Below are positions 1 through 8,611 of a DNA stretch of 58,115 nt, one piece after another. A program made the position numbers and the translations under genes. Positions within the stretch are counted from its first letter, which is position 1, and each line of letters begins with the position of its first letter. Below the pieces are notes generated by a model. That model saw nothing but the letters and a program-made list of their open reading frames with translations. It was not told the origin of the DNA and searched no databases. Origin of the DNA: an uncultured Opitutia bacterium (lineage in GTDB: Bacteria; Verrucomicrobiota; Verrucomicrobiia; Opitutales; Coraliomargaritaceae); NCBI GenBank assembly GCA_937136395.1, contig CAKZOI010000006.1, forward strand, positions 1 to 58,115, written 5' to 3'.

Positions 1-1399
1 CGATCCAGCCTTCCGCGAGGAGTGCATCGCGGAGCTCGTCTGCTTTGCCCCAGTCTTTGGCTTGCTTAGCGTCCCATCGTTGTTGCGCAAGGGCGATAAT
101 GGCTTCTGGAGCGTCGACGCTGGCCACTTCGGTTGTGAAGAGTTCCAAGCCGAGTGCGTAGAGCAAATTTCCGAAGGCTTTGAGCAGGGCGCGGGCACCT
201 TCAGCATCGAGGGCAGCAGCGGGATTGGAGCCAATGACTCCGAAAATCGCCCCGAGGCAGGCGGCGGTGTTTAAGTTGTTTCGAAGGGCGTCCCAAGCTT
301 TGGCAAGGCGTCCGAAGTCTTCGCAGGCATCTGCAGTGATATAGCTCGCGTTGAAATCTGTCGGGGATTCGCCCGTTTTCGTCAGAAGGGCCTCGGCAAA
401 TCGTTCGAGGCGGGTGAGGGCGCTTTGCGAGGCGTGGAGTCCGTCAAAAGTGAAGTTGAGCTGCTGGCGATAGCTGCCAGAGATCAAGGTATAACGGACC
501 GCCATTGGCTGTATCCCTTTGCCGCGGAGGTCGTCTAAGGTGTACAGGTTGCCGAGACTTTTCGACATTTTGGCACCTTCAACCATCAAATGAGCGCTGT
601 GAAACCAATGTTTGCAGAAGTCGTGTCCGTGCGCGCACTCTGACTGAGCAATTTCGTTTTCGTGGTGTGGAAAGCAAAGGTCGATGCCGCCGCCATGCAA
701 TTCGATGGTTTCACCGTCGAAGGCGCTGTCCACCATGGCTGAACATTCAAGGTGCCAGCCTGGACGACCCTCACCCCAAGGGCTGAGCCAGTAGTTATCG
801 CCGTCCTCAGGCTTGCGTGATTTCCACAATGCAAAGTCGGTGATTGATTCGCGGTCATACTCGTCGGCGTCGTTGACTTCGCCTGCTGAGTTCTCGTTTT
901 GAGTTTTGAGCTCGCGTTGCTTGAGCTTGGAGAGGCGACCGTAGTCTTCGAAAGAGCCGACTCGGAAATATACCGAACCATCTTCGGTTGCGTAAGCATG
1001 CCCTTTCTCGACGAGTTTTTCGACGAGTGCGATTTGCTGTGGAATGTGTGCCACGGCGCTGGGCTCGATGCTTGGTGCGAGCATATTGAGCGCTTCGCAG
1101 TCGGCGTGGAATTTATTTGTCCACTTTGCGGTAAAATCCGTGAGGGACATCCCTTCGGCCATGGATTGGCGAATGGTTTTATCGTCCAAGTCCGTGATAT
1201 TGCGGACGTGTTTGACCTCGGTGCCGTCGACTTCAAGGACGCGGCGGAGTGTATCTTGGATCAAAAAGGTGCGGAAGTTGCCGATGTGAGCGGGTCCATA
1301 GACAGTCGGGCCACAGCAGTAAAAACGCAGTGGCTGGCCGCTTTCAGTGCTGAGCGGTTGGACGGATCGGCTGAGAGTGTCGTATAATTGAACGGACAT
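1..1399 (-). CDS. cysS: cysteinyl-tRNA synthetase, C-terminus cut by window edge
   Basis: Charges tRNA-Cys with cysteine in the cytoplasm. The minus-strand frame is open from the ATG at 1399 to the window edge, about 466 codons, so only the end of the C-terminal tRNA-binding region is missing. Visible class I signatures are the HIGH-type motif HIGN at residues 38-41 and KMSKS at residues 277-281. Candidate zinc ligands are C29 (in CCGPTVYG), C219 (HLECS), and the H-H-E cluster at 245-247, all standard for CysRS. An AGGTGG lies just upstream of the start. The gene is transcribed away from hemB, and the space between them holds a long inverted repeat. Identification is from motifs and is secure. 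Confidence 0.96.
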   Translation of the reverse strand, partial: MSVQLYDTLSRSVQPLSTESGQPLRFYCCGPTVYGPAHIGNFRTFLIQDTLRRVLEVDGTEVKHVRNITDLDDKTIRQSMAEGMSLTDFTAKWTNKFHADCEALNMLAPSIEPSAVAHIPQQIALVEKLVEKGHAYATEDGSVYFRVGSFEDYGRLSKLKQRELKTQNENSAGEVNDADEYDRESITDFALWKSRKPEDGDNYWLSPWGEGRPGWHLECSAMVDSAFDGETIELHGGGIDLCFPHHENEIAQSECAHGHDFCKHWFHSAHLMVEGAKMSKSLGNLYTLDDLRGKGIQPMAVRYTLISGSYRQQLNFTFDGLHASQSALTRLERFAEALLTKTGESPTDFNASYITADACEDFGRLAKAWDALRNNLNTAACLGAIFGVIGSNPAAALDAEGARALLKAFGNLLYALGLELFTTEVASVDAPEAIIALAQQRWDAKQAKDWGKADELRDALLAEGWI

Positions 1400-1414
1400 G
1401 CTGCCACCTATGGC

Positions 1415-1582
1415 AGAGTGTAAATGAAAGTGAAGGTGAAAAAGACTTTATAGATAAAAGGGTTTAGTCGTTCAGGCTAAGGCTTGAAGCATGTTAAAGT
1501 GTGATGATGTCGAAATGGTCCGGTTGAGGGTTCGAGGCTTGGCTCCATGGCAAACTTTCACCTTCACTTTTACTTTCACTCT
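1415..1582. repeat. 28-bp imperfect inverted repeat in the cysS-hemB intergenic region
   Basis: The arms are 1415-1442 and 1555-1582 and match at 24 of 28 positions when one is reverse-complemented; the shared core is TTTCACCTTCACTTT. About 112 bp separate them. Each arm sits just upstream of one of the two divergent genes, so both 5' leaders carry the same purine-rich sequence. Read as protein, the hemB-side arm gives a low-complexity TFTFTFT stretch, which argues against the longer hemB start at 1491. Function is unknown. Confidence 0.7.
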
Positions 1583-1598
1583 GTCATCCATTACAGCC

Positions 1599-2609
1599 AT
1601 GTCAGATAGTTATCGTTTAGATCTCACACGTCGCCCGCGTCGCATGCGCCGCACTAGTGCTTTGCGTGAATTGGCCAATGAAACTGCGGTGCTGCCTCAA
1701 CATTTGATTCAACCCGTGTTTGTGATTGATGGCGAGGGCTCTGCGGAGCCGATTGAATCAATGCCAGGCATTGAGCGTTTGACGATCCCTTTGTTGATTG
1801 AGGAGTGCCAGAAGCTACTGAAGCTAGGGATTTCAGCAGTGGCACTTTTCCCCAAGTTGGATGCTCAGTGTAAGAGTGACGACGGTCGTGAAGCGACGAA
1901 TCCAGGCACTTTGGTGTTACGGGCGATTCGTGCGATTAAGCAGGAGATTCCAGGAATGGCTGTGATCACTGACTTAGCGTTAGACCCGTATACAACGCAC
2001 GGGCATGATGGTTTGCTAGATCTTTCAACAGGAGACCTAGCGAATGATGCCACCGTGGAGGTGCTCGCCGAGATGGCTGTGCTCGCTGCAGAAGCGGGTG
2101 CTGATCTTGTAGCGCCGTCAGATATGATGGATGGGCGAGTCGGCGCGATCCGAGAGGCTTTGGATGGCAATGGCCATGAGTTGACCGGTATTATGGCGTA
2201 TTCGGCGAAGTTTGCATCGGCGTTCTATGGTCCGTTTCGAGATGCGGTTGGCAGTTCGGCGAGCGCTGGGACGAAGAGTTTGGATAAACGGACCTATCAG
2301 TTAAACCCTGCGAATCGCCGCGAGGCGTTGATGGAGATCGCACTGGACGAGGAGGAAGGCGCGGACATCCTCATGGTGAAGCCTGCGGGGCCGTATTTGG
2401 ATATCATACGAGAGGTTCGCGAGGAGACGGAGCTTCCATTGGCGGCCTATCAAGTCTCAGGAGAATACGCCCAAATCATGGCTGCTGCTCAAAATGGCTG
2501 GTTGGATTTGGAAAAGTGCCGTGATGAGTCCTTGTTGGCAATACGCCGTGCGGGTGCAGATATGGTTTTAACGTATTTTGCCAAAGAATACGCGAAAAGC
2601 TTGGTTTAG
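1599..2609 (+). CDS. hemB: delta-aminolevulinic acid dehydratase (porphobilinogen synthase)
   Basis: Condenses two 5-aminolevulinates to porphobilinogen in heme synthesis; 336 aa, the usual family length. The two active-site lysines are visible as K204 (YSAKFASAFYG) and K261 (MVKPAGPYLD), together with APSDMMDGRVG at about 173-183. The metal loop reads LALDPYTTHGHDG, with Asp at 125, 129 and 137 where zinc-type enzymes have Cys, so this should be a magnesium or non-zinc type. The frame opens earlier, at 1491, but the ATG at 1599 starts the normal N-terminus (MSDSYRLDLT) and skips a low-complexity stretch made by an inverted repeat. It is convergent with the CBS-domain gene with only 1 bp between the stops. 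Confidence 0.96.
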   Translation: MSDSYRLDLTRRPRRMRRTSALRELANETAVLPQHLIQPVFVIDGEGSAEPIESMPGIERLTIPLLIEECQKLLKLGISAVALFPKLDAQCKSDDGREATNPGTLVLRAIRAIKQEIPGMAVITDLALDPYTTHGHDGLLDLSTGDLANDATVEVLAEMAVLAAEAGADLVAPSDMMDGRVGAIREALDGNGHELTGIMAYSAKFASAFYGPFRDAVGSSASAGTKSLDKRTYQLNPANRREALMEIALDEEEGADILMVKPAGPYLDIIREVREETELPLAAYQVSGEYAQIMAAAQNGWLDLEKCRDESLLAIRRAGADMVLTYFAKEYAKSLV

Positions 2610-2610
2610 T

Positions 2611-3657
2611 TTACCGGCGCGCTTTGTGTTTTTCGGCAAATTGCCGACGTCTTGCCAGTTCTCGCATATCCACTGCAGGGTCGTCATCTTCGAAAATTTC
2701 TTGGCCAATAATATGCTCAATCACGTCTTCCATTGTGATGACGCCAGACATCGAGCCGAATTCGTCAACCGCAAGTGCTAGTTGTTGTCTCGATTTTAAG
2801 AAAGTTTGCAGGGCATCGGATGCTGCCGCGTTATCTGGAACGAAGATTGCCTCGCCTGCGAGATCGGCGATGCGGATATGATCTTCATCTTTCGCTTTAG
2901 CGCTGAGTAGGTCGCGCCTGCGGACGATACCAGTGATATTATCTATTTGGTCATGATAGATGGGAATGCGAGCAAATGGCACATCGCTTGTCTTCTCGAA
3001 AAACGAGCCAATGGTTTCTTCTCCATCGATAGCATACACGACGGTGCGAGGGGTCATGATACCATTGACAAGTAATTCATCTAAACTGAGCGCATTGTTG
3101 ATCATGTCTCGCTCGTTTGTCGTGAGTGTTCCCTCTTTAGCGCTTTTTTCGGCGAGCAGTAAGATCTCCTCGTCACCATCTGCCACTGTATTTGTTGGGC
3201 GTAATAGGAATTTGACTAAAAAGCTAACAACCGAAGAGATCGGTTTCATTACTGCGCAGAGCCAGCAGAGTGGGAACACCAGTATTGGCTGAAGTGCGGG
3301 CCGATAAAGCACACCCATATTTTTAGGGATGATTTCGGAGAAAAATAAAATCGCGAGTGCCATAGCGCTGGAGATCTTGAGAAGTATATTGGCGTCTTCT
3401 GGCCAGATTTTGACCGCAAGGCCACCGACCATGGTCGCCCCAAGCGTATTTGCGATGGTATTTAAGCTCAGGATTGCCGAACTGGTTTCTTCGAGTTCTA
3501 CCTTGTATTTTTCAAGCATGGCTCCGCGCTTTGAGTGCGCTTTCTTTAATCCTTCGATTTCGGCCGTGGTCGTGCTGAGAATCATGGCTTCTAAGATCGA
3601 GCAGAGTGCGGATATACCGATGGTAAATGCTATGGCTATGATAAATGCAGGGATCAT
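2611..3657 (-). CDS. CNNM/CorC-type membrane protein with CBS pair
   Basis: 348 aa with an N-terminal CNNM-type membrane domain (about residues 1-150, several hydrophobic helices, FFSEIIPKNMG typical of the family), then a tandem CBS domain (about 185-320) ending at DEFGSMSGVITMEDVIEHIIG. The C-terminal CorC_HlyC domain seen in longer homologues is absent; the protein stops about 30 residues after the second CBS. Family members are inner-membrane proteins implicated in magnesium or cobalt transport and regulated by adenine nucleotides bound to CBS. Substrate cannot be read from the sequence. It is convergent with hemB. Confidence 0.88.
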   Translation of the reverse strand: MIPAFIIAIAFTIGISALCSILEAMILSTTTAEIEGLKKAHSKRGAMLEKYKVELEETSSAILSLNTIANTLGATMVGGLAVKIWPEDANILLKISSAMALAILFFSEIIPKNMGVLYRPALQPILVFPLCWLCAVMKPISSVVSFLVKFLLRPTNTVADGDEEILLLAEKSAKEGTLTTNERDMINNALSLDELLVNGIMTPRTVVYAIDGEETIGSFFEKTSDVPFARIPIYHDQIDNITGIVRRRDLLSAKAKDEDHIRIADLAGEAIFVPDNAAASDALQTFLKSRQQLALAVDEFGSMSGVITMEDVIEHIIGQEIFEDDDPAVDMRELARRRQFAEKHKARR

Positions 3658-3809
3658 TACAAGGGTGTTGGTCGAGGGCCTCCACAGAGTCGGGGCAGAA
3701 TGTTAGACGAGCAACACTTTGCTTAGTTGAGGAAACACGATAGCGTATTCAAGATATTTCACGTATTAATTTAGGCTGAAAAAGGTGGTAATCTTCGTCA
3801 CCTAAAGTC

Positions 3810-3839
3810 TTGACCGTAGCGATACGTAGAAACTACTGT
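3810..3839 (+). promoter_or_regulatory. possible sigma-70 promoter for the PEGA lipoprotein gene
   Basis: A TTGACC hexamer at 3810-3815 is followed after an 18-bp spacer by TACTGT at 3834-3839, about 35 bp upstream of the ATG at 3875. The -35 box is good and the -10 box is weak. This is a visual match only; consensus boxes for this lineage are not established. Confidence 0.3.
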
Positions 3840-3874
3840 GATATGAAATCTAATCTTCTAATATAGAATATTGT

Positions 3875-4390
3875 ATGAAAATCAAAACACTACTTCCCCT
3901 TTCTTGCGTATTTTTAGCGCTTATTTCACTATTTGCAGGTTGTGCATCGTTTAAGCGTGGTGTTCCGCAAGAAGTGATCATTCTTTCTTTTCCGAATGAA
4001 GCGAGTGTTTACATAAATGGGGAAGCTACGGGGATCACTCCAATGGTTGTGAAATTACCACGTAAAGTGACTCACGAAGTCCGCTTAGAGAAGCAGGGTT
4101 ACAATTCTGCAGTGAAATACTTTGTTCCTGTTCCTAATGAGAAGAGTAAGAACTTTATTCGATTTGGCCTTTCTCAAGATCTCGGTTATTATGTCGATCT
4201 AGAGCCAGGCACGATGCAGGCCGAGTTGAAGAGTGGCCTTGTGCCTAATTCAACGGGTGCAGATCCGTTTGAGAAAATGGCTCAGCAAGCTCTCGAAGCC
4301 GACCGCCAACTTGAAGCAGGAGAGATCACTCCGCTTGAGCATAAGGTGATAATCGAGCAAATTATCGAGTTCTTCGAGCAAAGTATCTAG
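3875..4390 (+). CDS. PEGA-domain lipoprotein
   Basis: 171 aa. A hydrophobic signal ends in the lipobox LFAGC with the lipidated Cys at residue 23, so the product is a lipoprotein of the cell envelope. Residues about 32-75 form a PEGA domain (ASVYINGEATGITP, then KVTHEVRLEKQGY), a small beta domain found in surface proteins. The rest carries no recognised domain and ends in an acidic helix. It stands alone between the CBS-domain gene and gcvH with a gene-free leader of over 200 bp. Function is unknown beyond envelope localisation. Confidence 0.8.
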   Translation: MKIKTLLPLSCVFLALISLFAGCASFKRGVPQEVIILSFPNEASVYINGEATGITPMVVKLPRKVTHEVRLEKQGYNSAVKYFVPVPNEKSKNFIRFGLSQDLGYYVDLEPGTMQAELKSGLVPNSTGADPFEKMAQQALEADRQLEAGEITPLEHKVIIEQIIEFFEQSI

Positions 4391-4435
4391 CTAATTGCTT
4401 GATTTGTAGCAATTCGCCCGAATTGATGTAAGCTC

Positions 4436-4816
4436 ATGAGCGAATTACCTAAAGATCTTCTATATACTAAGGATCACGAGTGGCTAAAGCTGCACGATGA
4501 TGGCACCGCAACTGTGGGTATCACCCACTATGCTCAAGAGAGTCTCGGTGACATTACTTTTGTCGAGTTCCCCGAAGTCGGCGACACGGTTGACGCTGGA
4601 GAAACATTTGGAGTCGTCGAGTCTGTGAAGGCAGCTTCCGATCTATATATGCCAGTCGACGCGGAAGTCCTTGAGATAAACGAAGAGGCTGATTCGGCTC
4701 CAGAATTACTCAATCAAGATGCCTTTGGAGCAGGGTGGTTACTTAAGCTCAAGGTGCTAGACGACTCACAACTCGCAGGTTTATTGAGGCCTGAGGCTTA
4801 TAACGAATTGATTTAG
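4436..4816 (+). CDS. gcvH: glycine cleavage system H protein
   Basis: 126 aa, the usual length. It carries the lipoyl arm that shuttles the aminomethyl group between the P, T and L proteins of the glycine cleavage complex. The lipoylated lysine is K65 in VVESVKAASDLYMPV, preceded by the classical GDITFVEFPEVGD segment. The gcvT and gcvP genes are not next to it here; neighbours are a lipoprotein and speA, so gcvH appears to be an isolated member of its pathway. No clear Shine-Dalgarno sequence precedes the ATG. Confidence 0.97.
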   Translation: MSELPKDLLYTKDHEWLKLHDDGTATVGITHYAQESLGDITFVEFPEVGDTVDAGETFGVVESVKAASDLYMPVDAEVLEINEEADSAPELLNQDAFGAGWLLKLKVLDDSQLAGLLRPEAYNELI

Positions 4817-4872
4817 TGAGTTGCCTATGAGCAGCGACAGTCGCTCGCAGCAAAATCTGTAAGAAACTGGAT

Positions 4873-6795
4873 ATGCCACCACAAGAGAATTTGTCAGCAC
4901 CATGGTCGGTTGCTGAAGCTGCCAACTATTATGGCTTCAAACGCTGGGGCGGCGGACATTTTTCGGTTGATGAGGATGGCTATGTATTGGTGCACCCAGA
5001 AGCCGACCAACGTGCGATTCGCTTACACGATATCGTTGAAGAAGCTAAGGGTAAGGGCCTTTCGCTGCCGTTAACGATTCGCATACAAGATCTGTTGCGC
5101 ACTCGTGTTGTTCAGCTCAATCGCATATTCGACCAAGCAATCATAGATGAGGGCTATCAAGGGCGTTACCGCGGAGTCTTTCCGATTAAGGTCAATCAGT
5201 TGCGTGAAGTGGTCGAAGAGATTCAAGACGCTGGTAAGTCCTATAATTATGGTCTAGAATGCGGAAGTAAGCCGGAGCTGATGATCGCCTTGGCGATGCA
5301 CAAAAATATGCAATCGTTGATCATTTGTAACGGTTACAAGGACGATGAGTTTATTCGTCTTGCTCTAAATGGGCGACGAATTGGTAAAGAGATTTATTTG
5401 GTTATTGAGCAGCTCAGCGAGGTGCAACGTATTATCCACATCTCTAAACAAGTTGGAGTGACGCCGCTCATCGGTTTCCGTATAAAACTGTCTACTGCGG
5501 GAGAGGGAAAGTGGGCCAGTTCTGCGGGTGAAGATGCGAAGTTTGGGCTCACGAGCCCAGAGATTATTGAGGCGATACGCCGGCTCAAGCGAGCGGGGTT
5601 AACTGATTCTGTTAGGCTTGTGCACTTCCATATTGGTTCTCAGGTGCCCAATATTCAGACCATCAAAAAGGCCGCAGTTGAAGCCTCGCGGTTCTTTTGT
5701 GAGTTGCATAAGCTGGGTCTGCCGATGCAAATCATTGATGTCGGCGGTGGTCTAGGCATCGACTACGATGGTTCGAGGAGTAATTACGAAAGCTCGATGA
5801 ATTATACGATGCGTGAGTATGCACGGGATGTGGTATATCATATTAAGAGCATTTGCGAAGCAGCGGATGTGCCCGTTCCCGATATTGTTACCGAAAGTGG
5901 CCGAGCTATTGTTGCGCCGCATTCGATCTTGATTACCGAAGTGTGCGATACGATTTCAAAGACATCCGTTGGCCCTAAGAAACCGACTAAAAAGCGTAAT
6001 CCATTGCTGCGCGATTTAGATGCGATTCTTGCAAACGAGCACGGCTCTTCATCGCTAGAGCGTTACCACGATGCTCAGCAGAAGAAGGAGGAGGCGCATA
6101 ATCTCTTCAATCTAGGATATTTAAAGCTTACTGAGCGTGCAGAGGCGGATGCGATATACTGGCAAATATGTAAGCAGCTCGCCGCCTTGACTAAGGGCGA
6201 CTCATACATTCCAGAGGATTTAGAGTCATTGCCGCAAATGATGGCAGAGCAATACGTTTGTAACTTTTCAGTGTTTCAGTCGCTGATTGATCATTGGGCC
6301 TGCGATCAATTATTCCCAATCGCCCCCTTGCAGCGCCTCAATGAATCGCCAGATGTGGATGCCACCTTGGTCGACATTACTTGTGACAGTGAGGGTAAAG
6401 TATCGAAGTTCACCGATGTGGAAGATGTGCGCAGCACCTTGCGCCTGCATGCGATTAAGCCTAAAGAGCCATACTATCTAGGGATCTTTCTGGTGGGTGC
6501 CTATCAGGATATCATGGGTGATTTGCACAATCTCTTTGGTCGTGTGAATGAAGTGCATGTCTTTCTCGAAGACGACGAAGATGATGGTTTTTATATTGAA
6601 GACAGTATTCATGGTTTCACTACAAACGATGTCTTAGGGTTCACTCAATACGATGGGCATATGATGACTCGTATGCTGAAGAAACAAATCGATGCAGCAA
6701 CTAAGGCCGATTTGATTAAGCCGCGTGAAGGCACTCGTATGCTGGATGAGTATGTCGAGATATTGCGTGGTTCGACTTACTTGAAGACTACGTAG
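4873..6795 (+). CDS. speA: biosynthetic arginine decarboxylase
   Basis: Decarboxylates arginine to agmatine, the entry to polyamine synthesis; 640 aa, a fold III PLP enzyme of the SpeA type. The PLP lysine is K106 in FPIKVNQ, the phosphate-binding glycine loop is DVGGGLGIDYDGS, and the catalytic Cys is C504 in DITCDSEGK. Full family length with no lesions. A second polyamine gene, nspC, is 30 kb away in the same window, which supports an agmatine to putrescine to carboxyspermidine to spermidine route. Its stop overlaps the end of the convergent rmuC by 8 bp. Confidence 0.97.
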   Translation: MPPQENLSAPWSVAEAANYYGFKRWGGGHFSVDEDGYVLVHPEADQRAIRLHDIVEEAKGKGLSLPLTIRIQDLLRTRVVQLNRIFDQAIIDEGYQGRYRGVFPIKVNQLREVVEEIQDAGKSYNYGLECGSKPELMIALAMHKNMQSLIICNGYKDDEFIRLALNGRRIGKEIYLVIEQLSEVQRIIHISKQVGVTPLIGFRIKLSTAGEGKWASSAGEDAKFGLTSPEIIEAIRRLKRAGLTDSVRLVHFHIGSQVPNIQTIKKAAVEASRFFCELHKLGLPMQIIDVGGGLGIDYDGSRSNYESSMNYTMREYARDVVYHIKSICEAADVPVPDIVTESGRAIVAPHSILITEVCDTISKTSVGPKKPTKKRNPLLRDLDAILANEHGSSSLERYHDAQQKKEEAHNLFNLGYLKLTERAEADAIYWQICKQLAALTKGDSYIPEDLESLPQMMAEQYVCNFSVFQSLIDHWACDQLFPIAPLQRLNESPDVDATLVDITCDSEGKVSKFTDVEDVRSTLRLHAIKPKEPYYLGIFLVGAYQDIMGDLHNLFGRVNEVHVFLEDDEDDGFYIEDSIHGFTTNDVLGFTQYDGHMMTRMLKKQIDAATKADLIKPREGTRMLDEYVEILRGSTYLKTT

Positions 6796-8104
6796 CGTTC
6801 TCTTCTTTGGGCAGCGTCGGAATTTTTTCGATGGCTTTGGTGTCGGGAAGCGGTTCGAGCGAGGAGCTGTCGAGATCTTCGAATTTCTTGGCGGTAACGA
6901 GTAGGCGACTTTCGACCGAACTAATCGCTTTGTTATAGTGTCCAACGGATTGATCGAGGCTTTTGCCGAGCTTAGCGAAGTGTCCAGCGACGACGCCTAT
7001 CCTCTCGTAGAGTTCTTTGCCGAGCTTGGCAATCTCCTTAGCTTCGCGGGCGATGGCTTCTTGCTGCCAGCCGTAGGCGATGGCTTTTAGGAGTGCGATG
7101 AGCGTGGTCGGTGTCGCGATGATGACTTGGTTCTCGACACCTTGCTCAATGAGTAGAGGGTCTTGTTCGAGGGCGGCACTGAAAATCGTTTCATTGGGAA
7201 TGAAGAGCACCACGAACTCGGGTGCGTTGTCGAATTGGTTCCAGTAGGCCTTAGCGGAGAGTCCTTTAATGTGCTCACGCACATGACGGGCGTGGGCTTT
7301 CATGCGCTCGGTTTGCACCTCAGGGTTGTCGGATTCAAGCGCATCGAGGTAAGCGGCAAGTGGCACTTTGGAGTCGACCACGACTTGGCGTCCATTGGGC
7401 AAGTGGATCAACATATCAGGGCGCTGACGTTGCCCGTCGTCGGTATCGACTGAGGCTTGCTCTTGGAAGTCAACACGGTTCAGCATGCCAGCCATTTCGA
7501 CGGTGCGGCGCAATTGCATCTCGCCCCATTGGCCTCGGACTTGAGGCGCGCGGAGAGCTTGCACGAGACTACCCGTGGTTTTGCTGAGTTGATTTTGGGA
7601 ACTGACTAGACTCTCTAGCTGTTGTTTCAAGCTGGCGTCAGTCGCGGCGCGGCGCTCTTCAATTTTGCCAACGCGCTCGTTGAAAATTTTGAGTGCCTCA
7701 CCGACAGGTTCGACCGTCTTGTTAATTGCTTGCTGGCGCTTCTCCAGATCTCCTTTCGCCCCTTCTTGATACTTTTCTAGGTTCTCTTTCGCCAGCTTTA
7801 GGAACGATTCGTTGTTTTTGGAGAGCGCTTCGGAAGAGAGTGCAGCAAAGCTTTCTTGCAGTTTGGTTTTAGCCTCTTCAAGTAACGTGAGTTTTTCGTT
7901 GGCAGCTTGGAGCTCTGCCTCGCGCTGTGCTTCGAGGCGCGCAAGTGTTTCGCGAGCTTCAGCGCATTGCGTGCGCAGAGTATCGCGTTCAGTTTCGATA
8001 TCGGCTGCCGTTTGCTGTCGACCTTTGTGTGCTTTGTTCAGGACAAAGAAAACGAGTCCGCCTCCAAGTATGACTCCGACGGTTACACTGATTAAAATCT
8101 CCAT
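6788..8104 (-). CDS. rmuC: DNA recombination protein RmuC
   Basis: 438 aa from the ATG at 8104, which begins with one membrane-spanning segment (about residues 5-22). A long coiled coil follows (about 30-190), then the RmuC nuclease-like domain with VRGQWGEMQLRR, PDMLIHLPNGRQVVVDSKVPL and EFVVLFIPNE. Family members limit recombination at inverted repeats in E. coli. The frame also opens 20 codons earlier at 8164, but the later ATG gives the normal membrane-anchor start. It overlaps the tail of speA by 8 bp. Confidence 0.93.
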   Translation of the reverse strand: MEILISVTVGVILGGGLVFFVLNKAHKGRQQTAADIETERDTLRTQCAEARETLARLEAQREAELQAANEKLTLLEEAKTKLQESFAALSSEALSKNNESFLKLAKENLEKYQEGAKGDLEKRQQAINKTVEPVGEALKIFNERVGKIEERRAATDASLKQQLESLVSSQNQLSKTTGSLVQALRAPQVRGQWGEMQLRRTVEMAGMLNRVDFQEQASVDTDDGQRQRPDMLIHLPNGRQVVVDSKVPLAAYLDALESDNPEVQTERMKAHARHVREHIKGLSAKAYWNQFDNAPEFVVLFIPNETIFSAALEQDPLLIEQGVENQVIIATPTTLIALLKAIAYGWQQEAIAREAKEIAKLGKELYERIGVVAGHFAKLGKSLDQSVGHYNKAISSVESRLLVTAKKFEDLDSSSLEPLPDTKAIEKIPTLPKEENAT

Positions 8105-8180
8105 GAGGCAATTGAGCACAATTTCTCGAAACTGGCAATGGTGGACTTGACGGACGATGAACACTGTGCACTGCTGATGC

Positions 8181-8555
8181 TTGATGTATTATCCTTATCA
8201 GCACAACCAGAGTATGACCCCGTGGTTTTCGGGGTTTATGGCTGTGTTGGTATTGCTCCTGTCTTTTGCTTCAGTGAGTCCTGCGTTACACCATGCGCTG
8301 CATGCTGACGAGAACAGCGAACACCAGTGCGTCGGTCACCATCATCATGATGAAGCGCCTGCCCAAGAAGAGGGTGCTCATATTTGTGCGGTAACGATTC
8401 TAGATATGGGTGCGACGGCTCCACTTTCAATCTCTGCGCTGTTACGTCTTGATGAGGTGTTGGATGAAGTGTCGATTGAGGCGCAGAGTATTTGGTGTGG
8501 TCAAGCGCCACTCCAGTTAAGTGCGCGAGCGCCTCCGATTGTAAAAATTGTTTAG
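8181..8555 (+). CDS. small His-rich exported protein of the metal-uptake locus
   Basis: 124 aa, or 113 aa from the second candidate ATG at 8214. A single hydrophobic segment (FMAVLVLLLSFASVSPA) looks like a signal peptide or membrane anchor. It is followed by a metal-binding-looking stretch with HHALH, a lone Cys and HHHHDEAP. The gene directly precedes a zinc-type TonB receptor with His-rich loops and a Fur-family regulator, so a periplasmic metal-handling role is likely. I do not recognise a named family with certainty; small DUF2946-like proteins have a comparable arrangement. Function is an inference from context. Confidence 0.65.
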   Translation: MMYYPYQHNQSMTPWFSGFMAVLVLLLSFASVSPALHHALHADENSEHQCVGHHHHDEAPAQEEGAHICAVTILDMGATAPLSISALLRLDEVLDEVSIEAQSIWCGQAPLQLSARAPPIVKIV

Positions 8556-8611
8556 TCACCTAAGCATCCGCGTGAGGCGGTTGTTTGAAACAATTTTTTA
8601 CAGTCAAAATA

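Noticed and set aside
899-1387. Plus-strand frame of 162 codons inside cysS
   Set aside because: It is the shadow of the minus-strand cysS frame, which carries all synthetase motifs.
1491-1598. N-terminal extension of hemB
   Set aside because: The extra 36 residues include a TFTFTFT stretch produced by an inverted repeat and do not match the HemB N-terminus.
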